The notes beneath the pieces were generated by a model. That model made no database searches and was not told where the DNA came from. It saw nothing but the letters and a program-made list of their open reading frames with translations. Below, piece by piece: positions 25,688-35,079 of a stretch of DNA of 56,631 nt. Both the position numbers and the translations under genes were made by a program. This DNA is from an uncultured Clostridia bacterium (lineage in GTDB: Bacteria > Bacillota > Clostridia > Oscillospirales > Acutalibacteraceae), in assembly GCA_947627345.1 (NCBI GenBank), contig CANQVS010000014.1:1-56631 (forward strand), written 5' to 3'. Position 1 is the first letter of the stretch. Each line of letters starts with the position of its first letter.

Positions 25688-26470
25688 ATGAAAAAAACGG
25701 GACGTATAATCATCTGTATAACTTCAGTTATATTTTTAATTTGGTTTACATTGCCGATACAATATAATATTATTAACCCCGGAAACATACTCGGAGTTAT
25801 AATTTGCCTTTATCTTATATTTTTGAGTGCGTTTAATAAAAAATACAAAGAACTTAAAATTCGCCTGTGCGGGTCAGGAACGGTTAAAATATTGTGGAGG
25901 ATATTCAATGTATGCGCCACGGTTTTCATCGCTTACGCAGTAATTATCAGCTTATTAATGGTATTTACAGCTTTTTCTTTTACACCAAAGGCAAATGCTA
26001 CAGCCGTTGTCTTAGGCGCCCAGGTTAAGCCGTGGGGACCGAGCGTACTTCTGCAACAGAGAATTGACGCGTCGATAAAATATCTCAACGAAAACCCCGG
26101 CGCCAAAGCGGTTGTGACTGGAGGAAAAGGAGCAGACGAGCCTATAAGCGAGGCAGAGAGTATGTATCAAAATATAAAGAAAAGAATCAATAAAGAAAGA
26201 ATTTTTAAAGAGGACAAAGCCACAAACACAATGGAAAATATTAGCTACTCATCTAAAGTAATAAAAGAAAAAAATCTTAATAAAAATATTGCAATTGTTA
26301 CAGACAGCTATCATCAGCTTCGGAGCAGAATAATCGCAAAAAAGCTTGGAATAAATTCAAAAATCGGCTCTATAAACACAATAAACGGAAAGATTGGAAT
26401 AATAAACTACCCAACATTTTTCGTCAGAGAATGGATAGCAATTCCCGTTGAAATTATTAAACCTTATTAA
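25688..26470 (+). CDS. DUF218 (SanA/ElyC/YdcF-like) membrane protein
   Basis: 260 residues with three hydrophobic segments in the first 105 or so (about 8-25, 32-48 and 76-100) and then a DUF218 domain: AVVLGAQVKPWGPSVLLQQRIDA, VVTGGKGADEPISEAESM, KEDKATNTMENISYS and IVTDSYHQLRSRIIA. Relatives have been linked to envelope or cell wall functions, but the biochemical activity is not settled. An ORF is open from 25571, but GGAAGTGGTG lies just before the ATG at 25688, and the membrane segments begin right after it, so that start is chosen. Confidence 0.88.
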   Translation: MKKTGRIIICITSVIFLIWFTLPIQYNIINPGNILGVIICLYLIFLSAFNKKYKELKIRLCGSGTVKILWRIFNVCATVFIAYAVIISLLMVFTAFSFTPKANATAVVLGAQVKPWGPSVLLQQRIDASIKYLNENPGAKAVVTGGKGADEPISEAESMYQNIKKRINKERIFKEDKATNTMENISYSSKVIKEKNLNKNIAIVTDSYHQLRSRIIAKKLGINSKIGSINTINGKIGIINYPTFFVREWIAIPVEIIKPY

Positions 26471-26496
26471 TAAATCACAAGTTAAAATATAAAAGT

Positions 26497-26525
26497 TTAA
26501 GCCGTACATAAGATGTACGGCTTAA
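26497..26525. terminator. Bidirectional terminator between DUF218 gene and flavodoxin
   Basis: TTAAGCCGTACAT and ATGTACGGCTTAA form a perfect 13-bp stem with loop AAG between two convergent genes. Confidence 0.8.
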
Positions 26526-26572
26526 TTTACCGCCCTTAAGACGGTATGAATTGATTAAACAAGCTTTAATCT

Positions 26573-26995
26573 TTAACCCGCAAGTTCAACACCCAACGAT
26601 TCACAAGCAGAAACGGCTTCGTCATCGGGAGCGTCATTACAAATTACACTGTCACAAGCTATATTTGCACCTATTTCATTGCATTTTTCTTCCCAACGGC
26701 GCATCCATTCGCCGTCGCCCCAACCGTAAGAACCGAATAGAGCAATCTTTTTACCGTTTAAATTCGGTTCACAATCGTTGAACATCGGCTCAAACTCGCT
26801 GTCTTCAAGCTCCTCGTCCCCCATAGACGGACAACCGAATGCGATGGCGTCATAGTCTTTTACCTTATCGCCGTTAAACTCGGACGCTGTAAACATCTCA
26901 ACCTCAGCGCCAGCGCTCTTAGCTCCTTTCTCAACGCTTTGAGCCATAGCCTCCGTATTTCCTGTTCCGCTCCAATATACTACTGCAACTTTCAT
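26573..26995 (-). CDS. Flavodoxin
   Basis: A 140-residue FMN electron carrier. The phosphate-binding loop is SGTGNTEAMA (about 9-18), and the typical acidic, aromatic flavin loops appear as GCPSMGDEELED and GSYGWGDGEWM. It is short-chain in length. Flavodoxins often replace ferredoxin under iron limitation. It lies 24 bases after the DUF3793 gene, a pairing that hints at a shared role in iron or redox adaptation. Confidence 0.95.
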   Translation of the reverse strand: MKVAVVYWSGTGNTEAMAQSVEKGAKSAGAEVEMFTASEFNGDKVKDYDAIAFGCPSMGDEELEDSEFEPMFNDCEPNLNGKKIALFGSYGWGDGEWMRRWEEKCNEIGANIACDSVICNDAPDDEAVSACESLGVELAG

Positions 26996-27019
26996 TAAAA
27001 TTACCTCTTTTCAAATTTT

Positions 27020-27571
27020 CTATACAGCTACCGTAAGCTGTACTATTGATTTGCCTTCGCGCCAAAGACGCATATAAATATCTTTGCACTTTTTAAACTT
27101 GTTAAAGGTTTTTACCGCCTCATATTCATTGCAGTAAACCTTCCAACAGCCGGCACGCTTGAATTTTTTACCCGAATTTTTAATAAAACCTATAACATCG
27201 CCCAAAGGATAGCCGAGGAAAAGACCGATTTCGTGTGGAAATTTTTCGTCAGCAGAAAGCTTTTTTTCAAGAACGTTAAGAGCGTTATCAACATTTATAT
27301 CCTCATAGCCGTTTTTTTTCATAAATCGAGCAACGCCTGATTTTTCTAAGTCTTCTTTAAGCATATTTTTTCGGTAAATATACACAAGAGCAGTGCCGTC
27401 TCTATATTTTAACAAAATTAAATTTAAAAATTTATTTCTTAATTTTTCATTCCAATACCCGATGTCCTTTTTTATCGAATTTATGTCACAGGAAGTGACT
27501 GTAAAAAGACTTCCTGTTTTTAGTGAAGCTAAAGTAGGCGAGCATTGGTTTATGAGATATTTTTCAATCAT
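27020..27571 (-). CDS. DUF3793 family protein
   Basis: A 183-residue cytosolic protein that resembles the DUF3793 family found in Clostridia, frequently next to flavodoxin genes. The recognisable core is FPHEIGLFLGYPLGDVIGFIKNSGKKFKRAGCWKVYCNEYEA (about 115-155). No catalytic motif is evident and the function is unknown. It is co-directional with the flavodoxin gene and probably its operon partner. Confidence 0.8.
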   Translation of the reverse strand: MIEKYLINQCSPTLASLKTGSLFTVTSCDINSIKKDIGYWNEKLRNKFLNLILLKYRDGTALVYIYRKNMLKEDLEKSGVARFMKKNGYEDINVDNALNVLEKKLSADEKFPHEIGLFLGYPLGDVIGFIKNSGKKFKRAGCWKVYCNEYEAVKTFNKFKKCKDIYMRLWREGKSIVQLTVAV

Positions 27572-27831
27572 AATTTAACCTCCCGCATTTCTTTAGTTTG
27601 CCCCATAAAATATACTTAATTCGATTTGCCGGATATATAAAAAATGATTTTAACTAATGTAAAAATTTTTAAAGAAAAACTAAGAATTGGGATATAAAGC
27701 CAATTTTAAGTATAAATAAAATACAAATGAATTTTGTGAAAATAAGCCTTGAACAAAACTATACAAAACACGATGTATAAAGACATATTGGAATATAAAT
27801 TTTAAATATGGACAGCTTGAAATAAAAACGA

Positions 27832-27930
27832 AGAACATATTCTCTCTATATCCAAAGTGAGATAGAGGAAGAAACGTATGGGAGATATTAATATCAGAGA
27901 GGGACTGCAATGTTTGACGTGAATATATAA
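27832..27930 (+). repeat. Dispersed intergenic repeat family 2, copy
   Basis: It carries the family core on the plus strand: AGATAGAGGAAGAAACGTATG, GGGAGATATTA, then GAGAGGGACTGCAATG and TTTGACGTG, ending at a terminator. It occupies part of the 400-base gap between the DUF3793 gene and the amylase; the rest of the gap is AT-rich with nothing recognisable. Confidence 0.7.
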
Positions 27931-27960
27931 AAAACCCGACGTAAAATTACGTCGGGTTAA
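27931..27960. terminator. Terminator of the CBM26-GH13 amylase gene
   Basis: AACCCGACGTAA and TTACGTCGGGTT form a perfect 12-bp stem with loop AAT, flanked by an A-run that becomes a T-run on the minus strand. Confidence 0.85.
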
Positions 27961-27973
27961 ATATTTGCGGGAT

Positions 27974-30367
27974 TTATTTAAGATATGATGTAGTTCCTCC
28001 GATTTGACCTGAAATAGGTGTATATCCTGCCTCGCAACATACATAAACTCTCATATTCGCCTTTCCAATATTACCAACAGTGAGTGTTCCATTTGTTACA
28101 GTTTGAACCTCACCCGTAACAGCGTCAATATACTTACCGTTAGGAATATTTTTAAAGGTTGCATTACCGCTGATAGCAACACAAGCAAGCGAATCAACAT
28201 TTTCGGATGCGTTTGTATAACGTCTTATATAAGCCATATTACCGCTTACATAATTGCTGTCAACTGTATACTGCCCCTTTTGAAGAGCAGGAATTGCACG
28301 GCGGATAGCATTAAGTTTCATAAGTTGTTGACAAAGAGGCGATTCAAGTGTCTTAGCTACTGTACCGGAAGCAGAATATTCGCTGAAATCGGTAGCGGAA
28401 ACTGTACCTTCAAGATAATCACCATAATATGCGCGACCGGAATTTGCAAGAGTGATATTTAATCCTTCGTCAATTCTTACACCCTTTTGGAACTCAACCT
28501 CTGAGCCGTAGTAAAGGCAAGGGATACCACGGAATGTAAACATTAAATCCATATTTTCAGCCCAAGCCTGAGTTCCTCCGTTATATCTGTTAAAGGAGTC
28601 AGGACCATAGTCATGTGAGTCAACATATACTACATTCCAAGTAGAGTCATTATAATACTTATCACCAGATTTACCGGCATTAAACGCACCTGAAGCGGTT
28701 CCAAAATTCCAGTGCATCGGGAAGTCAATTACATTCATACCCGAAGCTTGGCTATGGTCAGGTTCATGGTATTTTATACCATCTAAAAATGCGTTATTAC
28801 TTGTAGGCTGTTCGCTGGGTTTATAATTGTTTATCCAGTGGTCGAGAGTTAAATTCATATTCTCTTCAACAGCTTCAGCCGAGCTACCCATATTCCATCT
28901 CTTTATATATGAATCATCAGGCTCATCCCAAGTGTAGAAACAAGCAGATTCACTCGCCATACCGCGATACCAAGTATCACCATATCTGGTACAAACTTCG
29001 CCAAACATATAGAATCCAGGTCCGCCGGCAGCATTTAGCTGGTCGTTAAACATAGTATTCATAGATAAACGAGAAATATGTCTAAGCGTATCCACACGGA
29101 AAGCATCAACACCCCTGTCGATATACTGGCTGTAAATATCGACAAGATTTTCACAGACTTTTGTATTTTCCGTATTAAGGTCTACACAGTCGCCTGCAAT
29201 CTGGGAATACTGTGTTGCATAGTCATCATAGTTGAAATTTCTCCAATAACCATTATGATAATAGTTATTTCTGTTATATGTATCTGAATGAGAGATTTTT
29301 TCCGACTGCTGTTTATCATACTCAACGCCTTTTACAAAGTCCTCATATGTACTTGCAGGAAAATTACTTTTATCAGGGTCAATTCCCTTAATAATGTTCC
29401 GTCTCTGGTCGTGCTGTAAATCACCCGTCTGAGCATAATAATCTTCAGCTGATTTGAGTCCATATTGGCTAAGTAATTTTTGATTTGGAATCATAGATTT
29501 TTCAATATCAGCCAAATCTTTTACAGAATTATATTTTTTATCGAATAGCGGTTCAAATGTAGCTTCACCGAAGTTACCTGTATGCTGTAATACAACGTCC
29601 TGAATAATCTTCATTCCTTTGGCGTGAACTGCTTCAATTAAATCATCAAAGGTAAAATCACTACTTTCATAACGGACATCTACAGTTGAAAAATCGAGTG
29701 CGTGATAACCATGGTAATCATAGCCTGAACCGTTTGTAACAACAGGAGTTATCCAAATTGCAGAGAAACCCATTGCCTTGATATAATCAAGTTTTTCTGC
29801 AAGTCCTTTAAAATCACCGCGCCAAGCAGGGTCAGTATCCGGGTTATTTGCCTTTGCATCATCCCAACAATGAACATCATTTCCTTTGTCACCATTATAG
29901 AAACGGGTTGTAATTACAAAGTAAATACTCTCTTCACGGAAGTCAACATCTTCCGGTTTGTCAGCTTTATCGGGATTTGAGGAACGCCAAACTCTGTTTT
30001 TATACAGCCACCATTCGCCTGTATTTCTTGTAAGTTCAGCTGTAAGCTGTTTTCCGTCTTTATCGGTAAAAATCATATTAACCTTTGTAAGTTTATCAAA
30101 GGTATATGTGTACCAACCTTCTCCCTGGGTTGCGTCTTTTGTCATTTTAACACCCGGGTAGGTTGTTTCTACATTTTGGGGAAGGGAATTCCAATAATAG
30201 ATATAAGGCTCTACATCGGTACTCTTGAAGTGGACGGTAATACCCACTTTTTCATCGGCAGAAACCGAAGCATTATCTGATGTCGCCGCTCCTACGGAAA
30301 TTGCTCCGATTGAAACAGCAAGTACAATTACGAGAAGCAAAGCGACAAATCTTTTGTATTTTGTCAT
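27974..30367 (-). CDS. Secreted GH13 alpha-amylase with N-terminal CBM26-like module
   Basis: 797 residues, signal peptide to about 28. A CBM26-like module covers about 41-130 (IYYWNS, YPGVKM, GWYTYTF, NTGEWWLYKNRVW). The GH13 domain (about 145-720) resembles the MalS-type subfamily 19, with GYDYHGYHALDFSTVD and a long insertion (about 265-375). Catalytic residues are Asp426 (DAFRVDTLRH), Glu457 (MFGEV) and His585-Asp586 (VDSHDYG). Region I reads DVVLQH (257-262), with Gln where Asn is usual. A C-terminal beta domain ends the protein; there is no dockerin. It starts 10 bases after the dockerin starch-binding gene and is probably translated from the same mRNA. Confidence 0.93.
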   Translation of the reverse strand: MTKYKRFVALLLVIVLAVSIGAISVGAATSDNASVSADEKVGITVHFKSTDVEPYIYYWNSLPQNVETTYPGVKMTKDATQGEGWYTYTFDKLTKVNMIFTDKDGKQLTAELTRNTGEWWLYKNRVWRSSNPDKADKPEDVDFREESIYFVITTRFYNGDKGNDVHCWDDAKANNPDTDPAWRGDFKGLAEKLDYIKAMGFSAIWITPVVTNGSGYDYHGYHALDFSTVDVRYESSDFTFDDLIEAVHAKGMKIIQDVVLQHTGNFGEATFEPLFDKKYNSVKDLADIEKSMIPNQKLLSQYGLKSAEDYYAQTGDLQHDQRRNIIKGIDPDKSNFPASTYEDFVKGVEYDKQQSEKISHSDTYNRNNYYHNGYWRNFNYDDYATQYSQIAGDCVDLNTENTKVCENLVDIYSQYIDRGVDAFRVDTLRHISRLSMNTMFNDQLNAAGGPGFYMFGEVCTRYGDTWYRGMASESACFYTWDEPDDSYIKRWNMGSSAEAVEENMNLTLDHWINNYKPSEQPTSNNAFLDGIKYHEPDHSQASGMNVIDFPMHWNFGTASGAFNAGKSGDKYYNDSTWNVVYVDSHDYGPDSFNRYNGGTQAWAENMDLMFTFRGIPCLYYGSEVEFQKGVRIDEGLNITLANSGRAYYGDYLEGTVSATDFSEYSASGTVAKTLESPLCQQLMKLNAIRRAIPALQKGQYTVDSNYVSGNMAYIRRYTNASENVDSLACVAISGNATFKNIPNGKYIDAVTGEVQTVTNGTLTVGNIGKANMRVYVCCEAGYTPISGQIGGTTSYLK

Positions 30368-30377
30368 TATGTCCTCC

Positions 30378-32018
30378 TTAAATTGAACTAATCATCTTAG
30401 CTACATACTTCATAATTACGGTAGCATCCTTAACAGAAATTTTACCGTCTTTATCTGTATCCGCAAGAGACGCGTCATAATTATCAACCTTGATAAGCGC
30501 TACAGCTTTCTGAATCTTTGTAGCGTCAAGAATATTTATTTCACCATCGCGGTTAACATCGCCAAGCTTGGGATTAGGTACGGTGACTGTTTGAGATGTA
30601 GATGTCGCAGATGTAGAAGACGCCTGCTGAGATGTTGCAGAAGTTGCAGATGTGGGAGCTGTTGTACTTGTAACAGGCTGTGGATTTGTATCTCCTTCCT
30701 GCTCATTAATTTCAACTACACTCGAATATGTGTATACTTTTGAAACGGTGTTGTTGTAAGAGTTTTGGGCAAATGCCGTAATGGTATAAGTTCCGAGCTT
30801 TGTCGGAGTATAGCTGTAGGCATTGCTTGTTGTATAATACGCAACATTATTACCACCGTCGGGGTCAGTTACAACAAATTTATAAAAGAGAAGTCCGTTG
30901 CCTGTGTGTCCGCCGATTGCATTTAACGTAAAAGTAATATTTGAATTTTGTTTAATCTGGGTTCTTGTTCCAAGGGAATTTGAAAATGCAGATATAAACG
31001 CTTCTTCCAGAGCTGTAGCGTCCTTAACCTCAAAATCAATGGAACGTGAATTTTCGTTGCCTGCATTATCCTTAACATCTACAGTAATTTTGTAATTACC
31101 GGCAGATGTAGGAATCCAAGCGGCTGTGTCGGAAGCGCCGTCGGAAATTGTTGTTTCTCCTCCATTTTGGTCCTTTACAGTAAACTTGTATGTTAGATTT
31201 CCGCCATCAGTTGATTTTGCTGCTGCGGAAATTACAACGCTGACACCTGTATAAGAAGGAGACTCCAAACTTGTAGTAAGCGCTGTAATTTTTACTGGAC
31301 CGTTGCTGTAAGGCTCCCAAGTATTTTTGCTGTTGTTGTAAATATAGCTGTCACCGGGTAACGTTAAATCCTTTGTTTGAGGAGTTCTGTTTTGGCTGAA
31401 TATAACATTAGCATAATTTTTTCTATAGTTATATTCCCAGACATTGTCTCCGAGGTCGGTCATCTTCTCTCCGGGGAATGGAGCATTTTCATCCGATGCA
31501 CTGTTCCACATATAGCAATATACGGTTGACCAGTTCGCGTCATTCTGACAATACACTGTACCGACACCCGTATTGCCTCCTCCGCCAGAAGTTGTCGGAG
31601 AGGTTGCTGATGTTGGTTTTGTAGGTACTGTGTCAGAACCCGTATAAGCTTTCCATGATACACCAAACTTATCATTTGAGTCGTTCGGAGTAGCAATCTG
31701 ACCGTTTCCCGGATAATTAAGGTCATCGGACTGTGTGCCGTTCAGACCTGAATTAAAGATTATTTTGGAATAATCTCCGGATATGGAGTACGCCCAAATA
31801 TCTCCTGAAACATTGGTCATCTGCTCACCGGGCCAGGTGGCATTTTTGTCGTCTTCACCGTTATACACATAACAATATACGGTTGAAAACTTTGTAACGG
31901 AGTTATCAAAATAAACTACGTCACCAGAGGCAGCAGAAGTGCTTACACCTGCAACTGCAAAGCAAGTCATAATCATTACTACTGCAAGGATAAAACTTAA
32001 AAATTTAGTTCTCCTCAT
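30378..32018 (-). CDS. Non-catalytic starch-binding protein: two CBM26, two Ig-like domains, dockerin
   Basis: 546 residues, signal peptide to about 30. Two CBM26 modules (about 33-125 and 153-238) share VYFDN/TVYCQND, TVYCYVYN, WPGEQM/FPGEKM and an IIFNSG/VIFSQN strand. Two Ig-like domains of the triple-tyrosine type follow (about 242-332 and 345-437), then a Ser/Thr linker and a type I dockerin (485-542, DVNRDGEINILD and DTDKDGKISVKD). No glycosidase domain is present. It probably tethers starch to a cohesin scaffold at the cell surface, comparable in role to the Sas proteins of R. bromii; that role is inferred. The ribosome site GAAGGAGG is strong, and it leads a two-gene operon with the CBM26 amylase. 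Confidence 0.92.
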   Translation of the reverse strand: MRRTKFLSFILAVVMIMTCFAVAGVSTSAASGDVVYFDNSVTKFSTVYCYVYNGEDDKNATWPGEQMTNVSGDIWAYSISGDYSKIIFNSGLNGTQSDDLNYPGNGQIATPNDSNDKFGVSWKAYTGSDTVPTKPTSATSPTTSGGGGNTGVGTVYCQNDANWSTVYCYMWNSASDENAPFPGEKMTDLGDNVWEYNYRKNYANVIFSQNRTPQTKDLTLPGDSYIYNNSKNTWEPYSNGPVKITALTTSLESPSYTGVSVVISAAAKSTDGGNLTYKFTVKDQNGGETTISDGASDTAAWIPTSAGNYKITVDVKDNAGNENSRSIDFEVKDATALEEAFISAFSNSLGTRTQIKQNSNITFTLNAIGGHTGNGLLFYKFVVTDPDGGNNVAYYTTSNAYSYTPTKLGTYTITAFAQNSYNNTVSKVYTYSSVVEINEQEGDTNPQPVTSTTAPTSATSATSQQASSTSATSTSQTVTVPNPKLGDVNRDGEINILDATKIQKAVALIKVDNYDASLADTDKDGKISVKDATVIMKYVAKMISSI

Positions 32019-32242
32019 AAAAAATTCCTCCTTCTAAATAAATAAATTTCAAAACTTCCCATAATAATAAAATTATGAAATTATTCGTATAATATTTTAA
32101 CAAAAAAACACAGTTTTAATTTTCCGAAAAAGAATTATACCTTCGTCAAGTTAACGAATTTTTTTAATTATTTTTGTATTATTTAACTAATAAAAGTGAG
32201 CAAATTATTTCATAAGTCCGCAAAATCAGACAATAGAAAAAT

Positions 32243-32323
32243 AACCCTCTTGATGTTGAATATACATCAAGGGGAGATGAATTTAAAATAGGGACTGCAA
32301 TGTCTGACATGGAGATTTAAAAA
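32243..32323 (+). repeat. Dispersed intergenic repeat family 2, short copy
   Basis: It begins with a local inverted repeat (CCTCTTGATGTTGAATATACATCAAGG) broken as CCTTGATGT/ACATCAAGG arms, then the family core AGGGACTGCAATG and TCTGACATGGAGATTTAAAAA. A second, longer copy follows in the same direction. It lies in the 494-base gap upstream of the starch-binding dockerin gene. Confidence 0.65.
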
Positions 32324-32374
32324 TTAAGAATTAAGAATCAGATTTAAGGTAACCATTTAATTCCTATTCAAAAA

Positions 32375-32515
32375 AGATAGAGAGGAAAAGTTTGCAAAAA
32401 GTCTAAAAAGTCTACCGCAGAACCTGTCCTCCCTATCCAAAACAAGACAGGGGCACAACTTTACGGGGGATATGATTTGTCCGAGAGGGACTGCAATATC
32501 TGACGTGGAGATTTA
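32375..32515 (+). repeat. Dispersed intergenic repeat family 2, long copy
   Basis: It contains GATAGAGAGGAAAAGTTTG, CCTCCCTATCCAAAACAAGA, GGGGGATATGATT, GAGAGGGACTGCAATA and TCTGACGTGGAGATTTAA. It ends at the rarA stop codon. Together with the previous copy it forms a tandem pair about 55 bases apart. Between 32040 and 32240 the gap is AT-rich and holds only the ribosome site and presumed promoter of the upstream-facing dockerin gene. Confidence 0.68.
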
Positions 32516-33778
32516 AAAATTTTTGATTTTGTCCCAATATGCTTTAAAAGCCTGTTCGTTTTTATTGTCGCCGAACTCGTAGTATGAAACGTCCTTAATC
32601 GAATCGGGAAGATATTGCTGTTCAACGTAATGGTCAGGATAATTATGAGGATAAAGGTAGAACTGTCCTTTATTTGGATTGTCCTCGCCGTCATAATGCT
32701 TGTTTTGAAGACAACGCGGAACAGGTCCTCCCTTCCCCGCTTTTACATCGGCAATTGCTTTGTCAATTGCAATAATGCCCGAAATGGATTTTGGTGCGTT
32801 GCAAACCATTATAACCGCGTCCGCTAATGGAATTCTTGCCTCGGGCAATCCGACTTTGAGCGCCATTTCCACACAACTGTGAACTATAGGTAAAATTTGG
32901 GGATACGCAAGGCCGACATCCTCGCTCGCGCAAACCATTAATCTCCTGCAGGCAGACGGAAGGTCCCCAGCTTCAAGAAGGCGCGCAAGATAGTGCAAGG
33001 CGGCATTCGCGTCAGAACCGCGCATACTTTTTTGATATGCCGAAACAATGTCGTAATGTTCATCACCATCGCGGTCATAACGCATCGCGGATTTTTGGGT
33101 AAGCTCGTCCACAGTAGAATACTTGATAACTTTACGTCCGTTCTTTTCGGAAGTAGCGAGAACCGACAGTTCAACCGCGTTCATAGCCTTTCTTACATCT
33201 CCGCCGCAGGCTGTAGCAATATGAGAAACGCTTTCATCATCTATATCAATATCTATAGACTGTTCCCGTGCAAGAAAATCTACAGCTCTATAGACTGCCT
33301 TTTCTATCTCTTTTGGCTCAACGCTTTTAAACTCAAAAACCGTACTTCGTGAAAGAATAGCGTTATAAACGTAAAAATACGGATTTTCGGTAGTCGAGGC
33401 AATAAGCGTAATTTTTCCGTTTTCTATGTACTCTAAAAGCGTCTGCTGTTGCTTTTTGTTAAAATACTGAATTTCGTCAAGATAAAGGAGTATTCCGTTT
33501 AAACCCATAAGAGTATCGGTAGAGGCGAAAACTTGCTTTATATCAGCGGTTGACGCGGTTGTACCGTTTAGCTTTTTAAAGGTTCGGTTCGTTATTTTCG
33601 CAATATAATTGGCGAGGGTAGTTTTGCCCACTCCCGACGGACCGTAAAATATTAAATTGGGAACTGTACCGCTTTCAATAATTTTTCTAAGCGGTTTATC
33701 TTTTCCGAGAATGTGCTTCTGCCCCACTATATCGTCAAGGCTTTGGGGACGAAGGCGGTCGGCTAAAGGAGCGGACAT
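32513..33778 (-). CDS. rarA: Replication-associated recombination protein A (AAA+ ATPase RarA/MgsA)
   Basis: A 421-residue clamp-loader-like ATPase acting at stalled replication forks. The Walker A is GPSGVGKTT (Lys52), Walker B LYLDEIQYF, sensor 1 STTENPYF and the arginine finger region LSRSTVFEF. The C-terminal tetramerisation domain carries SRRLMVCASEDVGLA-type sequence and PRCLQNKHYDGEDNPNKGQFYLYPHNYPDHYVEQQYLP, typical of the family. It is of normal length and lies 23 bases after glyA. Confidence 0.95.
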   Translation of the reverse strand: MSAPLADRLRPQSLDDIVGQKHILGKDKPLRKIIESGTVPNLIFYGPSGVGKTTLANYIAKITNRTFKKLNGTTASTADIKQVFASTDTLMGLNGILLYLDEIQYFNKKQQQTLLEYIENGKITLIASTTENPYFYVYNAILSRSTVFEFKSVEPKEIEKAVYRAVDFLAREQSIDIDIDDESVSHIATACGGDVRKAMNAVELSVLATSEKNGRKVIKYSTVDELTQKSAMRYDRDGDEHYDIVSAYQKSMRGSDANAALHYLARLLEAGDLPSACRRLMVCASEDVGLAYPQILPIVHSCVEMALKVGLPEARIPLADAVIMVCNAPKSISGIIAIDKAIADVKAGKGGPVPRCLQNKHYDGEDNPNKGQFYLYPHNYPDHYVEQQYLPDSIKDVSYYEFGDNKNEQAFKAYWDKIKNF

Positions 33779-33801
33779 AATAAAAACCTCTATATATTAA
33801 A

Positions 33802-35049
33802 TTATTCGTAAAGCGGATATTTAGCGCAAATTTCCTCTACTCCTGCTCTTACCTTATCGGCATTAGCCTCAAAATCGTTAAGAACTAAAGTGATATAATC
33901 AGCGATTTTATCCATATCGTCTTCCTTTAATCCTCTTGTAGTAACCGCCGCGGTGCCTATACGAACACCCGAGGTTACAAACGGAGAGAGAGGCTCGTTT
34001 GGAATAGTATTTTTATTAACTGTAATATAGCACTCGTCAAGTCTTGCCTCAAGCTCCTTGCCCGTAACGCCCGTACCGCGCAAATCCATAAGGAGAACGT
34101 GATTATCAGTACCGCCCGAAACAAGCTTATTTCCGCGTTTTATAAGCCCGTCCGCTAAAGCCTTGCAGTTGCTTACTATCTGCTGTGCGTATTCCTTAAA
34201 CTCAGGCTTCATAGCCTCGCCGAAACATACCGCCTTTGAAGCGATTGTGTGCATTAAAGGACCGCCCTGCGTTCCGGGGAAAACGGCTTTGTTAATGTCC
34301 TTGGCGTACTTTTCTTTCATAAGAATAAGACCGCCCCTCGGACCTCTTAAAGTCTTATGGGTCGTTGTTGTAACAAAGTCGCAATAAGGAACGGGATTCG
34401 GGTGAACTCCGCCCGCAACCAATCCTGCTATGTGAGCCATATCGACCATAAGATAAGCCCCTACCTTATCGGCAATTTCACGAAGTTTCGCAAAATCAAT
34501 CACACGGGGATATGCGCTTGCTCCCGCAACAATAAGCTTAGGCTTACAGTCATTTGCGATTTTGAGAACGTTATCATAGTCAATATAGTGAGTTTCGGGG
34601 TCTACTCCGTATGGTACAAAATTAAAATATTTACCTGAAATATTTACCGGAGAGCCGTGAGTCAGGTGACCGCCTTCGTTAAGGTTCATACCCATAACTG
34701 TATCTCCGGGATTAAGCATTGCAAAATAAACAGCCGTATTAGCCTGAGCTCCCGAATGGGGCTGAACATTGGCGGCTTCTGCTCCGAAAAGCTTGCATGC
34801 TCTGTCGCGCGCTATATTTTCAACCACGTCTACATACTGACAACCGCCGTAGTAGCGTTTCCCGGGAAGTCCTTCCGCGTATTTGTTGGTTAGTATACTG
34901 CCCATAGCCGCCATAACAGGCTCGCTGACAATATTCTCACTCGCAATAAGTTCAAGATTTCTCCTCTGTCGGTCAAGCTCGTCCTGCATAGCGTTTCCGA
35001 TTTCAGAATCATACTGCTTTAAAAGCTCAATGTTCTGCATTTCCTTCAT
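33802..35049 (-). CDS. glyA: Serine hydroxymethyltransferase
   Basis: A 415-residue PLP enzyme that converts serine and tetrahydrofolate to glycine and methylene-tetrahydrofolate. It shows [28 protein letters not shown], the PLP lysine Lys232 in [14 protein letters not shown], and [11 protein letters not shown]. The ATG is six bases after AAGGAG. It lies 30 bases after dusB. No upstream riboswitch is visible. Confidence 0.98.
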   Translation of the reverse strand: MKEMQNIELLKQYDSEIGNAMQDELDRQRRNLELIASENIVSEPVMAAMGSILTNKYAEGLPGKRYYGGCQYVDVVENIARDRACKLFGAEAANVQPHSGAQANTAVYFAMLNPGDTVMGMNLNEGGHLTHGSPVNISGKYFNFVPYGVDPETHYIDYDNVLKIANDCKPKLIVAGASAYPRVIDFAKLREIADKVGAYLMVDMAHIAGLVAGGVHPNPVPYCDFVTTTTHKTLRGPRGGLILMKEKYAKDINKAVFPGTQGGPLMHTIASKAVCFGEAMKPEFKEYAQQIVSNCKALADGLIKRGNKLVSGGTDNHVLLMDLRGTGVTGKELEARLDECYITVNKNTIPNEPLSPFVTSGVRIGTAAVTTRGLKEDDMDKIADYITLVLNDFEANADKVRAGVEEICAKYPLYE

Positions 35050-35079
35050 CTTTTTCTCTCCTTATGTATAAATATAAAA

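Noticed and set aside
27680..27910. A 76-residue minus-strand ORF in the gap before the CBM26 amylase
   Set aside because: It is built partly from repeat family 2, has no ribosome site and no recognisable sequence.
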